Positions 26,779 through 34,654 of a stretch of 64,000 bases of DNA are shown piece after piece. Position 1 is the first letter of the stretch; the number at the start of each line of letters is the position of its first letter. A program made the translations under genes and the position numbers. This DNA comes from an uncultured Dysgonomonas sp. (GTDB taxonomy: Bacteria > Bacteroidota > Bacteroidia > Bacteroidales > Dysgonomonadaceae): contig NZ_CAKUOF010000004.1 in the NCBI RefSeq assembly GCF_934668725.1, positions 186,001 through 250,000 of the forward strand, given 5' to 3'. The notes under the pieces were generated by a model. That model saw nothing but the letters and a program-made list of their open reading frames with translations. It searched no databases and had not been told where the DNA came from.

Positions 26779-27702
26779 TCAATTTAGAGATGAAACTATT
26801 TTTTCAATAACTATCAGAGGTTTCTCTGATAGCTGACGAGTAGTAGGAGCATTTTGCTCCCATAGATATTTTTCTATTTTTTTGAATAAATCGAGTAGTT
26901 GTTCACCTCCGTTTCCTAATACCCTAATGATTAGAGAATTGCTCAATGGTTGAGATATTCCATATATAATATTGTCTTCTTGTAACATTAAATTATGAAT
27001 ATATTCAGCCTGGCTGTTTATATCTTCGTTACGAGTATTTACATGTAATAAAGTTGCTTGGTGTGTGTATCCTTCGAGTTGCCCCATAGAATGTATATTC
27101 ATTAATGCAGGCTCTATGAGAATATTATCTTTAATAATTAATTTATTATCAGAATATATTTCGGTAAGGTTTTGAAGCTTTTTAAATAAGAATACTTCAC
27201 CCGAATGTTTTCGTCCGCATGTGATTATTTCTCCGTAAGTAAAGATGCTCTGTTTATCCATATAAACACTATTGTGAGCCTTAAAGATTGATTCTTCGTG
27301 AGGAACTATCGGATGTTGTATATAACTTATCTCGCTATTCTCATGTAATTTAATAACCATTTTTTGACTGGCTCCGTCTTTCATTTTGAAAAGCCGTTGA
27401 TAAGACTGCGTTTGTAGTTGAAGCCTTGCATTTTTTTCGGTGAGTATTTCGATATCATAACAGTCGTTATCGAGAATGCCCGGTGATGAGCTCATAATCA
27501 TAAGATAAAGAGCAGGGTCGGGTCTGTTTTCGCCAACGTTTGCTAACCTGAAAGGGCGGGTGAAGTAAGTATCTTTAAGATATGTTTTTCCTTCTTTGTA
27601 TCCTATTTTTAAATCAAGCTTATTGATCATGGTATAAACGTTGTAAAAGGGTTCTGTTATTTTGGGATAAATCGGGCAATTATTTTTTATTACCCGACTC
27701 AT
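26779..27702 (-). CDS. ureD: urease accessory protein UreD
   Basis: The 307-residue cytosolic chaperone forms the UreD-F-G complex on apo-urease and guides nickel insertion. Family segments visible are LDLKIGYKEGKTYLKDTYFTRPFRLANV, with the usual follow-up ending SSPGILDNDCYDIEI, the Gln-rich LQLQTQSYQRLFKM and YIQHPIVPHEESIF. The start at 27702 gives a 9-nt gap after ureG. An ATG at 27630 (MINKLDLK) would fit the usual UreD N-terminus better and is a real alternative. UreD is often called UreH. Confidence 0.88.
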   Translation of the reverse strand: MSRVIKNNCPIYPKITEPFYNVYTMINKLDLKIGYKEGKTYLKDTYFTRPFRLANVGENRPDPALYLMIMSSSPGILDNDCYDIEILTEKNARLQLQTQSYQRLFKMKDGASQKMVIKLHENSEISYIQHPIVPHEESIFKAHNSVYMDKQSIFTYGEIITCGRKHSGEVFLFKKLQNLTEIYSDNKLIIKDNILIEPALMNIHSMGQLEGYTHQATLLHVNTRNEDINSQAEYIHNLMLQEDNIIYGISQPLSNSLIIRVLGNGGEQLLDLFKKIEKYLWEQNAPTTRQLSEKPLIVIEKIVSSLN

Positions 27703-27711
27703 TTTTTTCTG

Positions 27712-28353
27712 TTATCGAATCAGTTTTGCAGGTTCTTCGATGTTTTCAAGCAATGCATATTTTTTTAGCCACGCAATTACTGTATCTAAACCTTCTAAGG
27801 TCATAAGATTAGTAAATACAAAAGGTGCTCCTTTTCGCATTTTTTTAGAGTCACGCTCCATAACACCCAAATCTGCCAGTACATAAGGGGCTAAGTCTAT
27901 CTTGTTAATAACCAGAAGGTCTGATCTTGTAATACCCGGACCACCTTTTCTGGGTATTTTGTCTCCTTCGGCTACATCTATAACAAAAATGGTTACATCG
28001 GCTAAATCAGGACTAAAAGTTGCCGAAAGGTTGTCACCACCACTTTCAATAAATATAATCTGTATATCATCAAAACGATTGGCCATTTCTTCGACAGCCT
28101 CAAGGTTCATACTGGCATCTTCGCGTATGGCTGTGTGAGGGCATCCTCCGGTCTCCACTCCGATAATGCGATCTTGTGGTAGTTGACTGTTTTTTGTTAA
28201 AAACTCAGCGTCTTCTTTTGTATATATATCGTTTGTTATTACGCCTATACTATACTCATTCATCAATTTGCGTGATAAACGTTCTAATAAGGCGGTTTTG
28301 CCAGATCCGACAGGACCTGCTACACCAACTTTTACGTATTTTCTCTTATTCAT
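27712..28353 (-). CDS. ureG: urease accessory GTPase UreG
   Basis: The 213-residue SIMIBI-class GTPase drives nickel delivery to urease. The P-loop GPVGSGKT is at residues 13-20. The nickel-binding CPH motif is at 71-73 in VETGGCPHTAIRED. ESGGDNLSATFSPDLAD and the base-recognition NKIDLAPY follow. Length is typical (about 205-215). It lies 70 nt downstream of ureF. Confidence 0.96.
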   Translation of the reverse strand: MNKRKYVKVGVAGPVGSGKTALLERLSRKLMNEYSIGVITNDIYTKEDAEFLTKNSQLPQDRIIGVETGGCPHTAIREDASMNLEAVEEMANRFDDIQIIFIESGGDNLSATFSPDLADVTIFVIDVAEGDKIPRKGGPGITRSDLLVINKIDLAPYVLADLGVMERDSKKMRKGAPFVFTNLMTLEGLDTVIAWLKKYALLENIEEPAKLIR

Positions 28354-28423
28354 ATTATTATCGTATTTTATAGAGTTTTAATAAATATCCTATCTGTTCT
28401 TTTTATTATATAATATTTTTTCT

Positions 28424-29110
28424 TTATGACATATATAGCCTCGAATATAGCCGCTCATGCTCCATGCAACGAATATCAAACCCAATGTTACATAATCCGA
28501 CAAGACTTCTGTCAAGGTTTAGGACTTGAGGTACTGTTATTTGAATTACGTCTTGCATTTTGTATAGAATATCTTGTCCTGAAAGTTGGCTGAGAGGAAC
28601 AAGTTTTACTGCATTTGTTACCATGCCTACAGCGGCATTATATAAAAAAGCATATATGGCTTCGTAAACGGGTATTTTAAATAAGGCTGCATATAAGCCA
28701 AATATTATCGAATAATGCCCTTCTGCATCTTGTGTAGTTATTGCTGTTTGGTATTTTTCGATAATGGGAGATGAAATCTGTCTATCGAATATTTTTAAAA
28801 GCCTTACACCAAGTTTACGACTAGCTTGCTTTATTTCGATTGGGGCTTTTAATGCTGCACACTCTTGATCAAGGGCTATAAGTTTATTTATATCGTCACA
28901 TAAAGCTATTTCATATGCCAGTTTGACAAAAGAGGCGTCATTGTATAATATGTTATTTGTAATCATGTTATGTACAAATTCCTCAGTAGAGGCATCATCT
29001 TTTACTATTTTATGTTGTACATATGTTTCTAACCCATTCGAATGGGAATATCCTCCAATAGGCAAGGTCGGATCGCATAGGTGCAGTAATTTCCCTAGAT
29101 AAGTATTCAT
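28424..29110 (-). CDS. ureF: urease accessory protein UreF
   Basis: The 228-residue all-helical protein bridges UreD and UreG in the activation complex. The conserved N-terminal segment LLHLCDPTLPIGGYSHSNGLE and the C-terminal VPLSQLSGQDILYKM are clear. I use the ATG at 29110; a TTG two codons earlier (29116) is also open. It starts 15 nt after ureE. Confidence 0.92.
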   Translation of the reverse strand: MNTYLGKLLHLCDPTLPIGGYSHSNGLETYVQHKIVKDDASTEEFVHNMITNNILYNDASFVKLAYEIALCDDINKLIALDQECAALKAPIEIKQASRKLGVRLLKIFDRQISSPIIEKYQTAITTQDAEGHYSIIFGLYAALFKIPVYEAIYAFLYNAAVGMVTNAVKLVPLSQLSGQDILYKMQDVIQITVPQVLNLDRSLVGLCNIGFDIRCMEHERLYSRLYMS

Positions 29111-29125
29111 ATACAATATTTTTAT

Positions 29126-29641
29126 TTATTTGCCAAGTCCCATTATTTTTGAAAAAATAGAGCTTCCTTCCCCATGCGAATGGCTGTGGTTATGGCTATG
29201 TGGTTGTACACTTGCATTTACTATATTTAGTAATTTAGTATGCACTTTGTGAGTGTGGTAGCCTGTTGCCACTAACCATTTAAATATGGGTTCTTCGTAA
29301 GGAATAAGTACAACATCGTCTTGTATGAATACAGGAAGATGTTTATTGCCTATTTCGTAGCATACACTGCCCATTTCTAACATTGTATGTGGTGCAACCT
29401 CTATGGCATCACATGGTAATATATCTATTACAATTATCTTGTTTTCGTCCATGTAGATTACATCATCTTGATGAAGTCGTTGTCCTTCTTTCAGAAATCG
29501 TATGGCTACATCTGTTCCTTCATTTGTAGTGCGGCGCTGTATGCGTTTGTTGGCTTCAAACCATTCTATCTGTACTAATTCGACTTTACGGTTTGCTATT
29601 TTTATATCTTTCAGACTGCCGATGATTTGTTCTATTACCAT
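29126..29641 (-). CDS. ureE: urease nickel metallochaperone UreE
   Basis: The 171-residue protein has the UreE N-terminal peptide-binding-like domain (about 1-75) and a metal-binding domain (YEIGNKHLPVFI, GYHTHKVHTKL). A histidine-rich tail follows (PHSHNHSHSHGEG) that can hold several nickel ions. It stores or hands nickel to UreG. It is separated from ureC by a 96-nt gap containing a strong hairpin. Confidence 0.93.
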   Translation of the reverse strand: MVIEQIIGSLKDIKIANRKVELVQIEWFEANKRIQRRTTNEGTDVAIRFLKEGQRLHQDDVIYMDENKIIVIDILPCDAIEVAPHTMLEMGSVCYEIGNKHLPVFIQDDVVLIPYEEPIFKWLVATGYHTHKVHTKLLNIVNASVQPHSHNHSHSHGEGSSIFSKIMGLGK

Positions 29642-29679
29642 GATATATTTCTATTTTGAGGTTGTTTACTTTGTTTTTT

Positions 29680-29714
29680 AATAACCGGAATGAATCTCAA
29701 TCATTCCGGTTATT
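29680..29714 (-). other. intercistronic hairpin between ureC and ureE
   Basis: A perfect 14-bp stem (29680-29693 with 29701-29714; core AATAACCGGAATGA) and a 7-nt loop lie between ureC and ureE. On the transcribed (minus) strand the hairpin is followed by A-rich, not T-rich, sequence. It is therefore more likely an mRNA-processing or stability element than a terminator of ureABC. Confidence 0.6.
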
Positions 29715-29737
29715 ATTCTATACTGAAATCCTTTGGT

Positions 29738-31459
29738 TTAGAATAAGAAATAACGTTGTCCTAATGGCACAATATCTATAGGCTCGCAAGTAATTTTAAC
29801 CCCGTCCACCCTTACTTCATAATTTTCGGGATTAACCGTAATTTCAGGAGTTTTATCGTTATGTATAAGATCCTTTTTAGATACATTCCTACATCCCGAA
29901 ACAGGAAGAAGTGTTTTTTCCAAACCATATCCTTGTACAGTGCCATTATCGTAAGACACTTTAGACACAAAAGTGAAGCATGTTTTTGCAAGAGCTTTAC
30001 CATACGCGCCAAACATATTACGATATATAACGGGTTGTGGAGTTGGTATAGAGGCACTTGGGTCACCCATGCGAGCAGCAATCATCATTCCTCCTTTAAT
30101 GATAATTTCGGGTTTAGCTCCGAAGAAAGCGGGTTTCCATAATACAATATCAGCATATTTTCCGGGTTCGATTGAACCGACATATTGAGAAATTCCTTGT
30201 GCTATAGCCGGGTTGATAGTGTACTTTGCTACATATCTCTTAGCTCTGAAGTTATCGTTTCCTTTGCCTTTATCTTCCGCTAATGCGCCTCTTTGCTTTT
30301 TCATTTTATCGGCTGTTTGCCAAGTACGGATAGTTACTTCACTAATACGTCCCATCGCTTGTGAATCGGAACTCATGATGCTGAATATACCCATATCGTG
30401 GAGGATATCTTCGGCGGCAATAGTTTCGGGTCTGATACGTGAGTCGGCAAATGATACATCTTCAGGAATCGTACGTTTCAGGTGGTGGCAAACCATTAAC
30501 ATATCAAGGTGTTCATCTATGGTATTAACAGTATAAGGCCGTGTTGGATTAGTTGATGCCGGTAATACATTAGGATACATGGCAATCTTGATAATATCGG
30601 GAGCGTGACCTCCTCCTGCACCTTCGGTATGGAAAGTATGTATTACACGACCATTGATAGCATTTACGGTATCTTCCAAGAAGCCTGCTTCATTCAGGGT
30701 ATCTGTATGGATGGCGATCTGAACATCGTACTTATCGGCAACAGTTAATGCTGTATCTATGGTTGCCGGAGAAGTACCCCAATCTTCATGTAATTTCAAT
30801 CCTATAGCTCCTGCTTCTATTTGTTCTATCAGTGGAGCTTCAGTTGATGAATTGCCTTTACCGAATAACCCAAAGTTCATAGGCAGACCTTCTAGGGCTT
30901 GTAACATACGTTCCATATGCCATGCTCCTGGAGTTACAGTAGTAGCATTTGTTCCGTCGGCAGGACCTGTACCACCACCAATCATAGTTGTAGTTCCGCT
31001 ATATAGTGCATGTTCCACTTGTTGTGGACAGATATAGTGAATATGGGTATCAATAGCTCCGGCGGTAGCAATTAGACCTTGTCCTCCATGAACTTCTGTT
31101 GAAGCACCAATAATCATATTAGGAGCCACGCCATCCATTGTGTCTGGGTTTCCGGCTTTACCGATTCCAACAATTTTACCATCCTTAATACCTAAGTCAG
31201 CTTTTACAATTCCAGAATGATCTATAATGATAACATTTGTAATTACCATGTCTAATACGCCTTGTTCGCGAGTTGCTACACTCGATTGAGCCATTCCATC
31301 ACGGATAGTTTTACCTCCTCCGAATTTATTCTCTTCGCCGTATATGGTGTAATCTTTTTCTATTTCTACAATTATTTCAGTATCGCCTAAGCGCACTTTG
31401 TCTCCCGTGGTCGGACCATACATTCCGGCATATTTGATTTTATCTATTTTCAGGCTCAT
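29738..31459 (-). CDS. ureC: urease alpha subunit
   Basis: The 573-residue catalytic subunit hydrolyses urea to ammonia and carbamate at a dinickel site. Metal ligands are visible: His139 and His141 (DTHIH), the carbamylated Lys222 in GLKLHEDWG, His251, His277 and Asp365 (SSDSQAMG). The mobile-flap cysteine is Cys324 in MVCHHLKRT. The length and the N-terminal YGPTTGDKVRLGDTE are standard. It follows ureB by 3 nt. Products would feed nitrogen assimilation and raise pH. Confidence 0.98.
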   Translation of the reverse strand: MSLKIDKIKYAGMYGPTTGDKVRLGDTEIIVEIEKDYTIYGEENKFGGGKTIRDGMAQSSVATREQGVLDMVITNVIIIDHSGIVKADLGIKDGKIVGIGKAGNPDTMDGVAPNMIIGASTEVHGGQGLIATAGAIDTHIHYICPQQVEHALYSGTTTMIGGGTGPADGTNATTVTPGAWHMERMLQALEGLPMNFGLFGKGNSSTEAPLIEQIEAGAIGLKLHEDWGTSPATIDTALTVADKYDVQIAIHTDTLNEAGFLEDTVNAINGRVIHTFHTEGAGGGHAPDIIKIAMYPNVLPASTNPTRPYTVNTIDEHLDMLMVCHHLKRTIPEDVSFADSRIRPETIAAEDILHDMGIFSIMSSDSQAMGRISEVTIRTWQTADKMKKQRGALAEDKGKGNDNFRAKRYVAKYTINPAIAQGISQYVGSIEPGKYADIVLWKPAFFGAKPEIIIKGGMMIAARMGDPSASIPTPQPVIYRNMFGAYGKALAKTCFTFVSKVSYDNGTVQGYGLEKTLLPVSGCRNVSKKDLIHNDKTPEITVNPENYEVRVDGVKITCEPIDIVPLGQRYFLF

Positions 31460-31462
31460 GGC

Positions 31463-31831
31463 TTATTTGTTTTTAAAGTTTTTACTTTTTAGTAATTCAA
31501 CACCGCGTTGTTTATTGTACTCAAGTGAAGTGTCACCATCTACTAAATTATTGTTTCCAAAAGCACGTCGTAAGCCTCCGTAAACCACTAGTTCTACTTC
31601 TTTCTCTTCTCCGGGTTCAAAGCGCACAGCTGTCCCGGCAGCGATATTGAGTCGCATACCGAAAGCTTTAGCTCGATCAAAACTCATAGCACGGTTTACC
31701 TCAAAAAAGTGGTAATGAGATCCTATTTGTACAGGACGGTCTCCTGTATTTGTTACTTTTATTTTTGCAGTTCTACGGCCAACATTACATTCAATGTCCC
31801 CTTTTGCGATAAAATATTCTCCAGGTATCAT
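31463..31831 (-). CDS. ureB: urease beta subunit
   Basis: The 122-residue structural subunit shows the standard IPGEYFIAKGDIECNVGR start, TGDRPVQIGSHYHFFEVNRAM and RLNIAAGTAVRFEPGE. It packs against UreC and UreA in the (UreABC)3 trimer. UreA and UreB are separate genes here, unlike the fused form of Helicobacter. It lies 19 nt after ureA. Confidence 0.97.
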   Translation of the reverse strand: MIPGEYFIAKGDIECNVGRRTAKIKVTNTGDRPVQIGSHYHFFEVNRAMSFDRAKAFGMRLNIAAGTAVRFEPGEEKEVELVVYGGLRRAFGNNNLVDGDTSLEYNKQRGVELLKSKNFKNK

Positions 31832-31850
31832 AATTTTGAATTTAATTTGT

Positions 31851-32153
31851 TCAACGTATCGGACTGTGTACAGTAACTAGTTTTACTCCATCAGGAAATG
31901 TGGCTTCGATTTGTACATCGGGTATCATTTCGGAGACTCCTTCCATAACATCTTTTTTCGTTAGCAAAGTTGCTCCATACTGCATGAGCTCTGCTACTGA
32001 TTTTCCGTCACGGGCTGCTTCAAGTAAATGGCTTGAAATGTAAGCGACAGACTCGGGGTGATTTAATTTCAACCCACGTTGCTTACGTTTAGCTGCTACT
32101 TCTCCTGCCAGGTGTAGTAGTAGTTTTTCAGTTTCTCTAGGTGTTAAATGCAT
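31851..32153 (-). CDS. ureA: urease gamma subunit
   Basis: The 100-residue subunit starts at the ATG at 32153 (MHLTPRETEKLLLHLAGEVA), which matches the usual UreA N-terminus. A longer frame from 32204 would add 17 residues not seen in the family. NHPESVAYISSHLLEAARDG and VSEMIPDVQIEATFPDGVKLVTVH are typical. It is the first gene of the urease operon; a dyad 70-94 nt upstream may control it. Confidence 0.96.
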   Translation of the reverse strand: MHLTPRETEKLLLHLAGEVAAKRKQRGLKLNHPESVAYISSHLLEAARDGKSVAELMQYGATLLTKKDVMEGVSEMIPDVQIEATFPDGVKLVTVHSPIR

Positions 32154-32832
32154 AATAGGGTATTTTTTAATTTGATAATCAGAGTGAGGTTTTGATAACA
32201 TCAAGTTCGCTCTTTACTGTTTATTATAACATTTGTTGTGTTATAATGTTTGGTGGGTATTGTATTATTTTGATGCTAAAATATGTTAATCGTGCTTTTT
32301 TTTTGTTTATTTATACGATTTGTATACGTGGAGTTTTATTTTATTTATATTGTTTATTTATAGTTGTTTGTGTGCTTTAGTATTGTTTTTATATTTATGT
32401 TTATTTTTTTTCTGTACTTTCTGTAGTGTTATTTTATTCACTATAGTGCTATCTTTTTGATAAATCGTAACACTTTTATTATTTGTTAATTCTGTTAGAG
32501 TATGTATTATATAATGCTTTAAGCTTATATTTTAGTTTTAATTTAACAAATAAAAATATTTATCTCGATTTATTTAAAGAAAAGACGTTTTTTCTTTTTT
32601 ATGTTAAGCACATTTGTAACTCTAATTATTCGTGAAAATTTATTCCTTATATAAGTTCTTTTTTACTTATAGGCATATTAAAAATATCTATATAATAATT
32701 ATTCTAGACAGTGATTTTGTACAATAATACATGAGGTGGTCAATTTTTACTCCTAAAATGAGCTATAATTCAATATTGTGTATTAATCAATATAATTATC
32801 TTAGCGAAATTAATCGATTGAATTTAAATGTT
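32154..32832. other. 679-nt divergent intergenic region, T-rich
   Basis: This is the longest gene-free stretch in the window, between ureA (minus) and GH51 (plus). Apart from the dyad at 32223-32247 it is low-complexity, T-rich on the plus strand up to about 32480, and without a credible open frame. No exact TAnnTTTG element was found for ureA. For GH51 the nearest candidate is TGATTTTG at 32711-32718, one base off consensus. Confidence 0.5.
32223..32247 (-). promoter_or_regulatory. candidate operator upstream of ureA
   Basis: ATTATAACA (32223-32231) and TGTTATAAT (32239-32247) form a perfect 9-bp inverted repeat with a 7-nt centre, 70-94 nt upstream of ureA. Its size and AT content suit a dimeric repressor or activator such as a NikR/Fur-type or TetR-type protein. 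No such regulator gene is in the window. Confidence 0.5.
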
Positions 32833-34374
32833 ATGAAAAAAACTATTTTTCTTATAGCTTCAGCTTTATTTATTTCTCTGTCAGTTTCATCTCAAACAAA
32901 AGACGTAATAATCCGTGTTCACCCCGAGCAAGGTAATCAACTTATCAGTAAACACATCTACGGACACTTTGCCGAGCATCTAGGTTCATGTATATATGGC
33001 GGTTTATGGGTAGGTGAAAACTCATCGATACCCAATACCCAAGGCTATCGCACCGATGTGTTGGAAGCCCTTAAAAAACTCCAGATCCCCAATCTACGTT
33101 GGCCCGGCGGCTGCTTTGCCGACGAATACCACTGGATGGATGGAATCGGTCCCCAGTCAACCCGTCCCAAAATGGTCAATAACAATTGGGGAGGTACAGT
33201 TGAAGATAATAGTTTTGGAACACATGAATTTCTAAACCTATGCGAACTCCTCAATTGTGAACCCTACATAAGTGGGAATGTCGGTAGTGGTACTGTCGAA
33301 GAAATGGCTAAATGGGTAGAATACATGACCTCAGAAGGCGACAGCCCTATGGCTAACCTACGCCGTAAAAATGGACGATCCAAACCTTGGAAGGTAAAAT
33401 ACTTTGGTGTTGGCAACGAAAGCTGGGGATGCGGAGGCGATATGCTCCCCGAATATTATGCGGACTTGTTTAGACGGTACGGAGTTTATTGCCGTAATTA
33501 CGATGGCAACCAACTCTTTAAAATCGCCAGTGGCGCCAGTGACTATGACTACAACTGGACAGAAACCCTGATGAAACAAGTTGGCACCAAAATGCACGGT
33601 CTCTCCCTCCACTACTATACCGTCAAAGGCTGGAACGGCAGCAAAGGCTCCGCTACCGATTTCACCCCGGATGATTACTACTGGACAGTAGGCAAAAGCC
33701 TTGAAATAGAAGAAGTACTCCAAAAGCATATGGCTATAATGGATAAATATGATAAAGACAAGAAAATCAGTCTGATGGTTGACGAGTGGGGAACTTGGTG
33801 GGACGTCGAACCCGGCACCAACCCTGGATTTCTTTACCAACAAAACACATTGCGTGACGCATTCGTTGCTGCCCTGACTCTTAACACCTTCAACAAATAC
33901 CCGGATCGTATCCATATGGCCAACATCGCCCAAATAGTAAACGTACTCCAGTCGGTCATTCTCACACAAGGCGATAAGATGGTGCTTACTCCAACGTATT
34001 ATATATTCGATATGTACAAAGTACACCAAGATGCAACTTATCTTCCAATGGATATCCTGTCGGATACAAAAGAAATAAGAGGTCGTAATATCCCTTTGGT
34101 GAATGCATCAGCTTCACAGAAAAACGGTGTAACCCATATTACTCTGGCTAATATCGATTTGGATGCAGCAAGAAATGTGAGTGTTGACATTTCAAATCTG
34201 AATATTACTAGCGTAAGCGGTGAGATACTGACGGCAAATACAGTTAATGACTATAATACATTTGAAAAACCGAATGCAGTAAAACCTCAGCCCTTCCAAG
34301 GCGCTACGATTGTTAACGGCAAACTAAATATTAAACTACCTGCTAAATCAATCGTTGTACTTGCTATAAAGTAA
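32833..34374 (+). CDS. secreted GH51 alpha-L-arabinofuranosidase (GC-mosaic gene)
   Basis: The 513-residue enzyme has a signal peptide (MKKTIFLIASALF to VSSQ) from the ATG at 32833; a frame open from 32731 adds a non-signal sequence. GH51 signatures: HIYGHFAEHLGSCIYGGLW, LRWPGGCFADEYHW, acid/base Glu196 in FGVGNESWG and nucleophile Glu318 in VDEWGTWW. It would release arabinofuranose from arabinan or arabinoxylan. Codons from about 32915 to 33990 strongly prefer C at third positions (34 of 60 bases G/C at 33601-33660), unlike both ends of the gene and the neighbours. This suggests internal replacement by foreign DNA. Confidence 0.9.
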   Translation: MKKTIFLIASALFISLSVSSQTKDVIIRVHPEQGNQLISKHIYGHFAEHLGSCIYGGLWVGENSSIPNTQGYRTDVLEALKKLQIPNLRWPGGCFADEYHWMDGIGPQSTRPKMVNNNWGGTVEDNSFGTHEFLNLCELLNCEPYISGNVGSGTVEEMAKWVEYMTSEGDSPMANLRRKNGRSKPWKVKYFGVGNESWGCGGDMLPEYYADLFRRYGVYCRNYDGNQLFKIASGASDYDYNWTETLMKQVGTKMHGLSLHYYTVKGWNGSKGSATDFTPDDYYWTVGKSLEIEEVLQKHMAIMDKYDKDKKISLMVDEWGTWWDVEPGTNPGFLYQQNTLRDAFVAALTLNTFNKYPDRIHMANIAQIVNVLQSVILTQGDKMVLTPTYYIFDMYKVHQDATYLPMDILSDTKEIRGRNIPLVNASASQKNGVTHITLANIDLDAARNVSVDISNLNITSVSGEILTANTVNDYNTFEKPNAVKPQPFQGATIVNGKLNIKLPAKSIVVLAIK

Positions 34375-34407
34375 TCTGCATAATAAGTCGTAAAAAACAA
34401 AACACAT

Positions 34408-34450
34408 AGCCTGTTTAAAGATTTGTTTCAAAATTTAAACAGGTTCTTTA
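34408..34450 (+). terminator. terminator after GH51
   Basis: CCTGTTTAAA (34410-34419) pairs with TTTAAACAGG (34434-34443) and is followed by TTCTTTAT. The loop is 14 nt. Confidence 0.65.
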
Positions 34451-34456
34451 TATACA

Positions 34457-34497
34457 AAAGGTTACAAAACTAAAATATAAAGTGTCACTTTTGTTAA
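34457..34497 (+). repeat. GGTTAC ... GTCACTTTTGTTA repeat, copy 3
   Basis: AAAAGGTTACAAAACTAAAA followed by TATAAAGTGTCACTTTTGTTA repeats the order of elements seen at 1135-1196, with a shorter middle part. It lies between GH51 and the hybrid regulator gene. Confidence 0.5.
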
Positions 34498-34533
34498 ATC
34501 GTTAAATGTCTGTTTGTGAGTGATTAATGTCTG

Positions 34534-34567
34534 AAAAGGTTACAAAAGTGACAAAAGTTACACTTTT
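34534..34567 (-). repeat. CACTTTTGT repeat, inverted copy 4
   Basis: AAAAGGTTACAAAAGTGAC and AAAAGTTACACTTTT read on the minus strand as AAAAGTGTAACTTTTGTCAC and TTTTGTAACCTTTT, i.e. the array of 1174-1207 with swapped C/T positions. It faces copy 3, making an inverted pair in this 280-nt gap. Confidence 0.5.
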
Positions 34568-34654
34568 CTATAGCTTTTTTATTGTTACCTGTTTTTTACT
34601 TTATAAGAGACTCTTCTCTTTTGTAATAGATAAAATATGAGGATGTTAAGCCGG

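Noticed and set aside
32192..32380. 62-codon hydrophobic frame in the ureA-GH51 gap
   Set aside because: It arises from T-rich low-complexity DNA (mostly Phe, Ile, Leu, Tyr) and overlaps the candidate operator; not credible as a gene.
32250..32480. T-rich tract as a variable simple-sequence repeat
   Set aside because: The runs are irregular and have no constant unit, so slipped-strand variation is not supported.
33358..34029. 223-codon open frame on the minus strand inside the GH51 gene
   Set aside because: It is antisense to a clear GH51 catalytic core and is kept open by the GC-rich codon bias of that segment; the protein shows no family signature.
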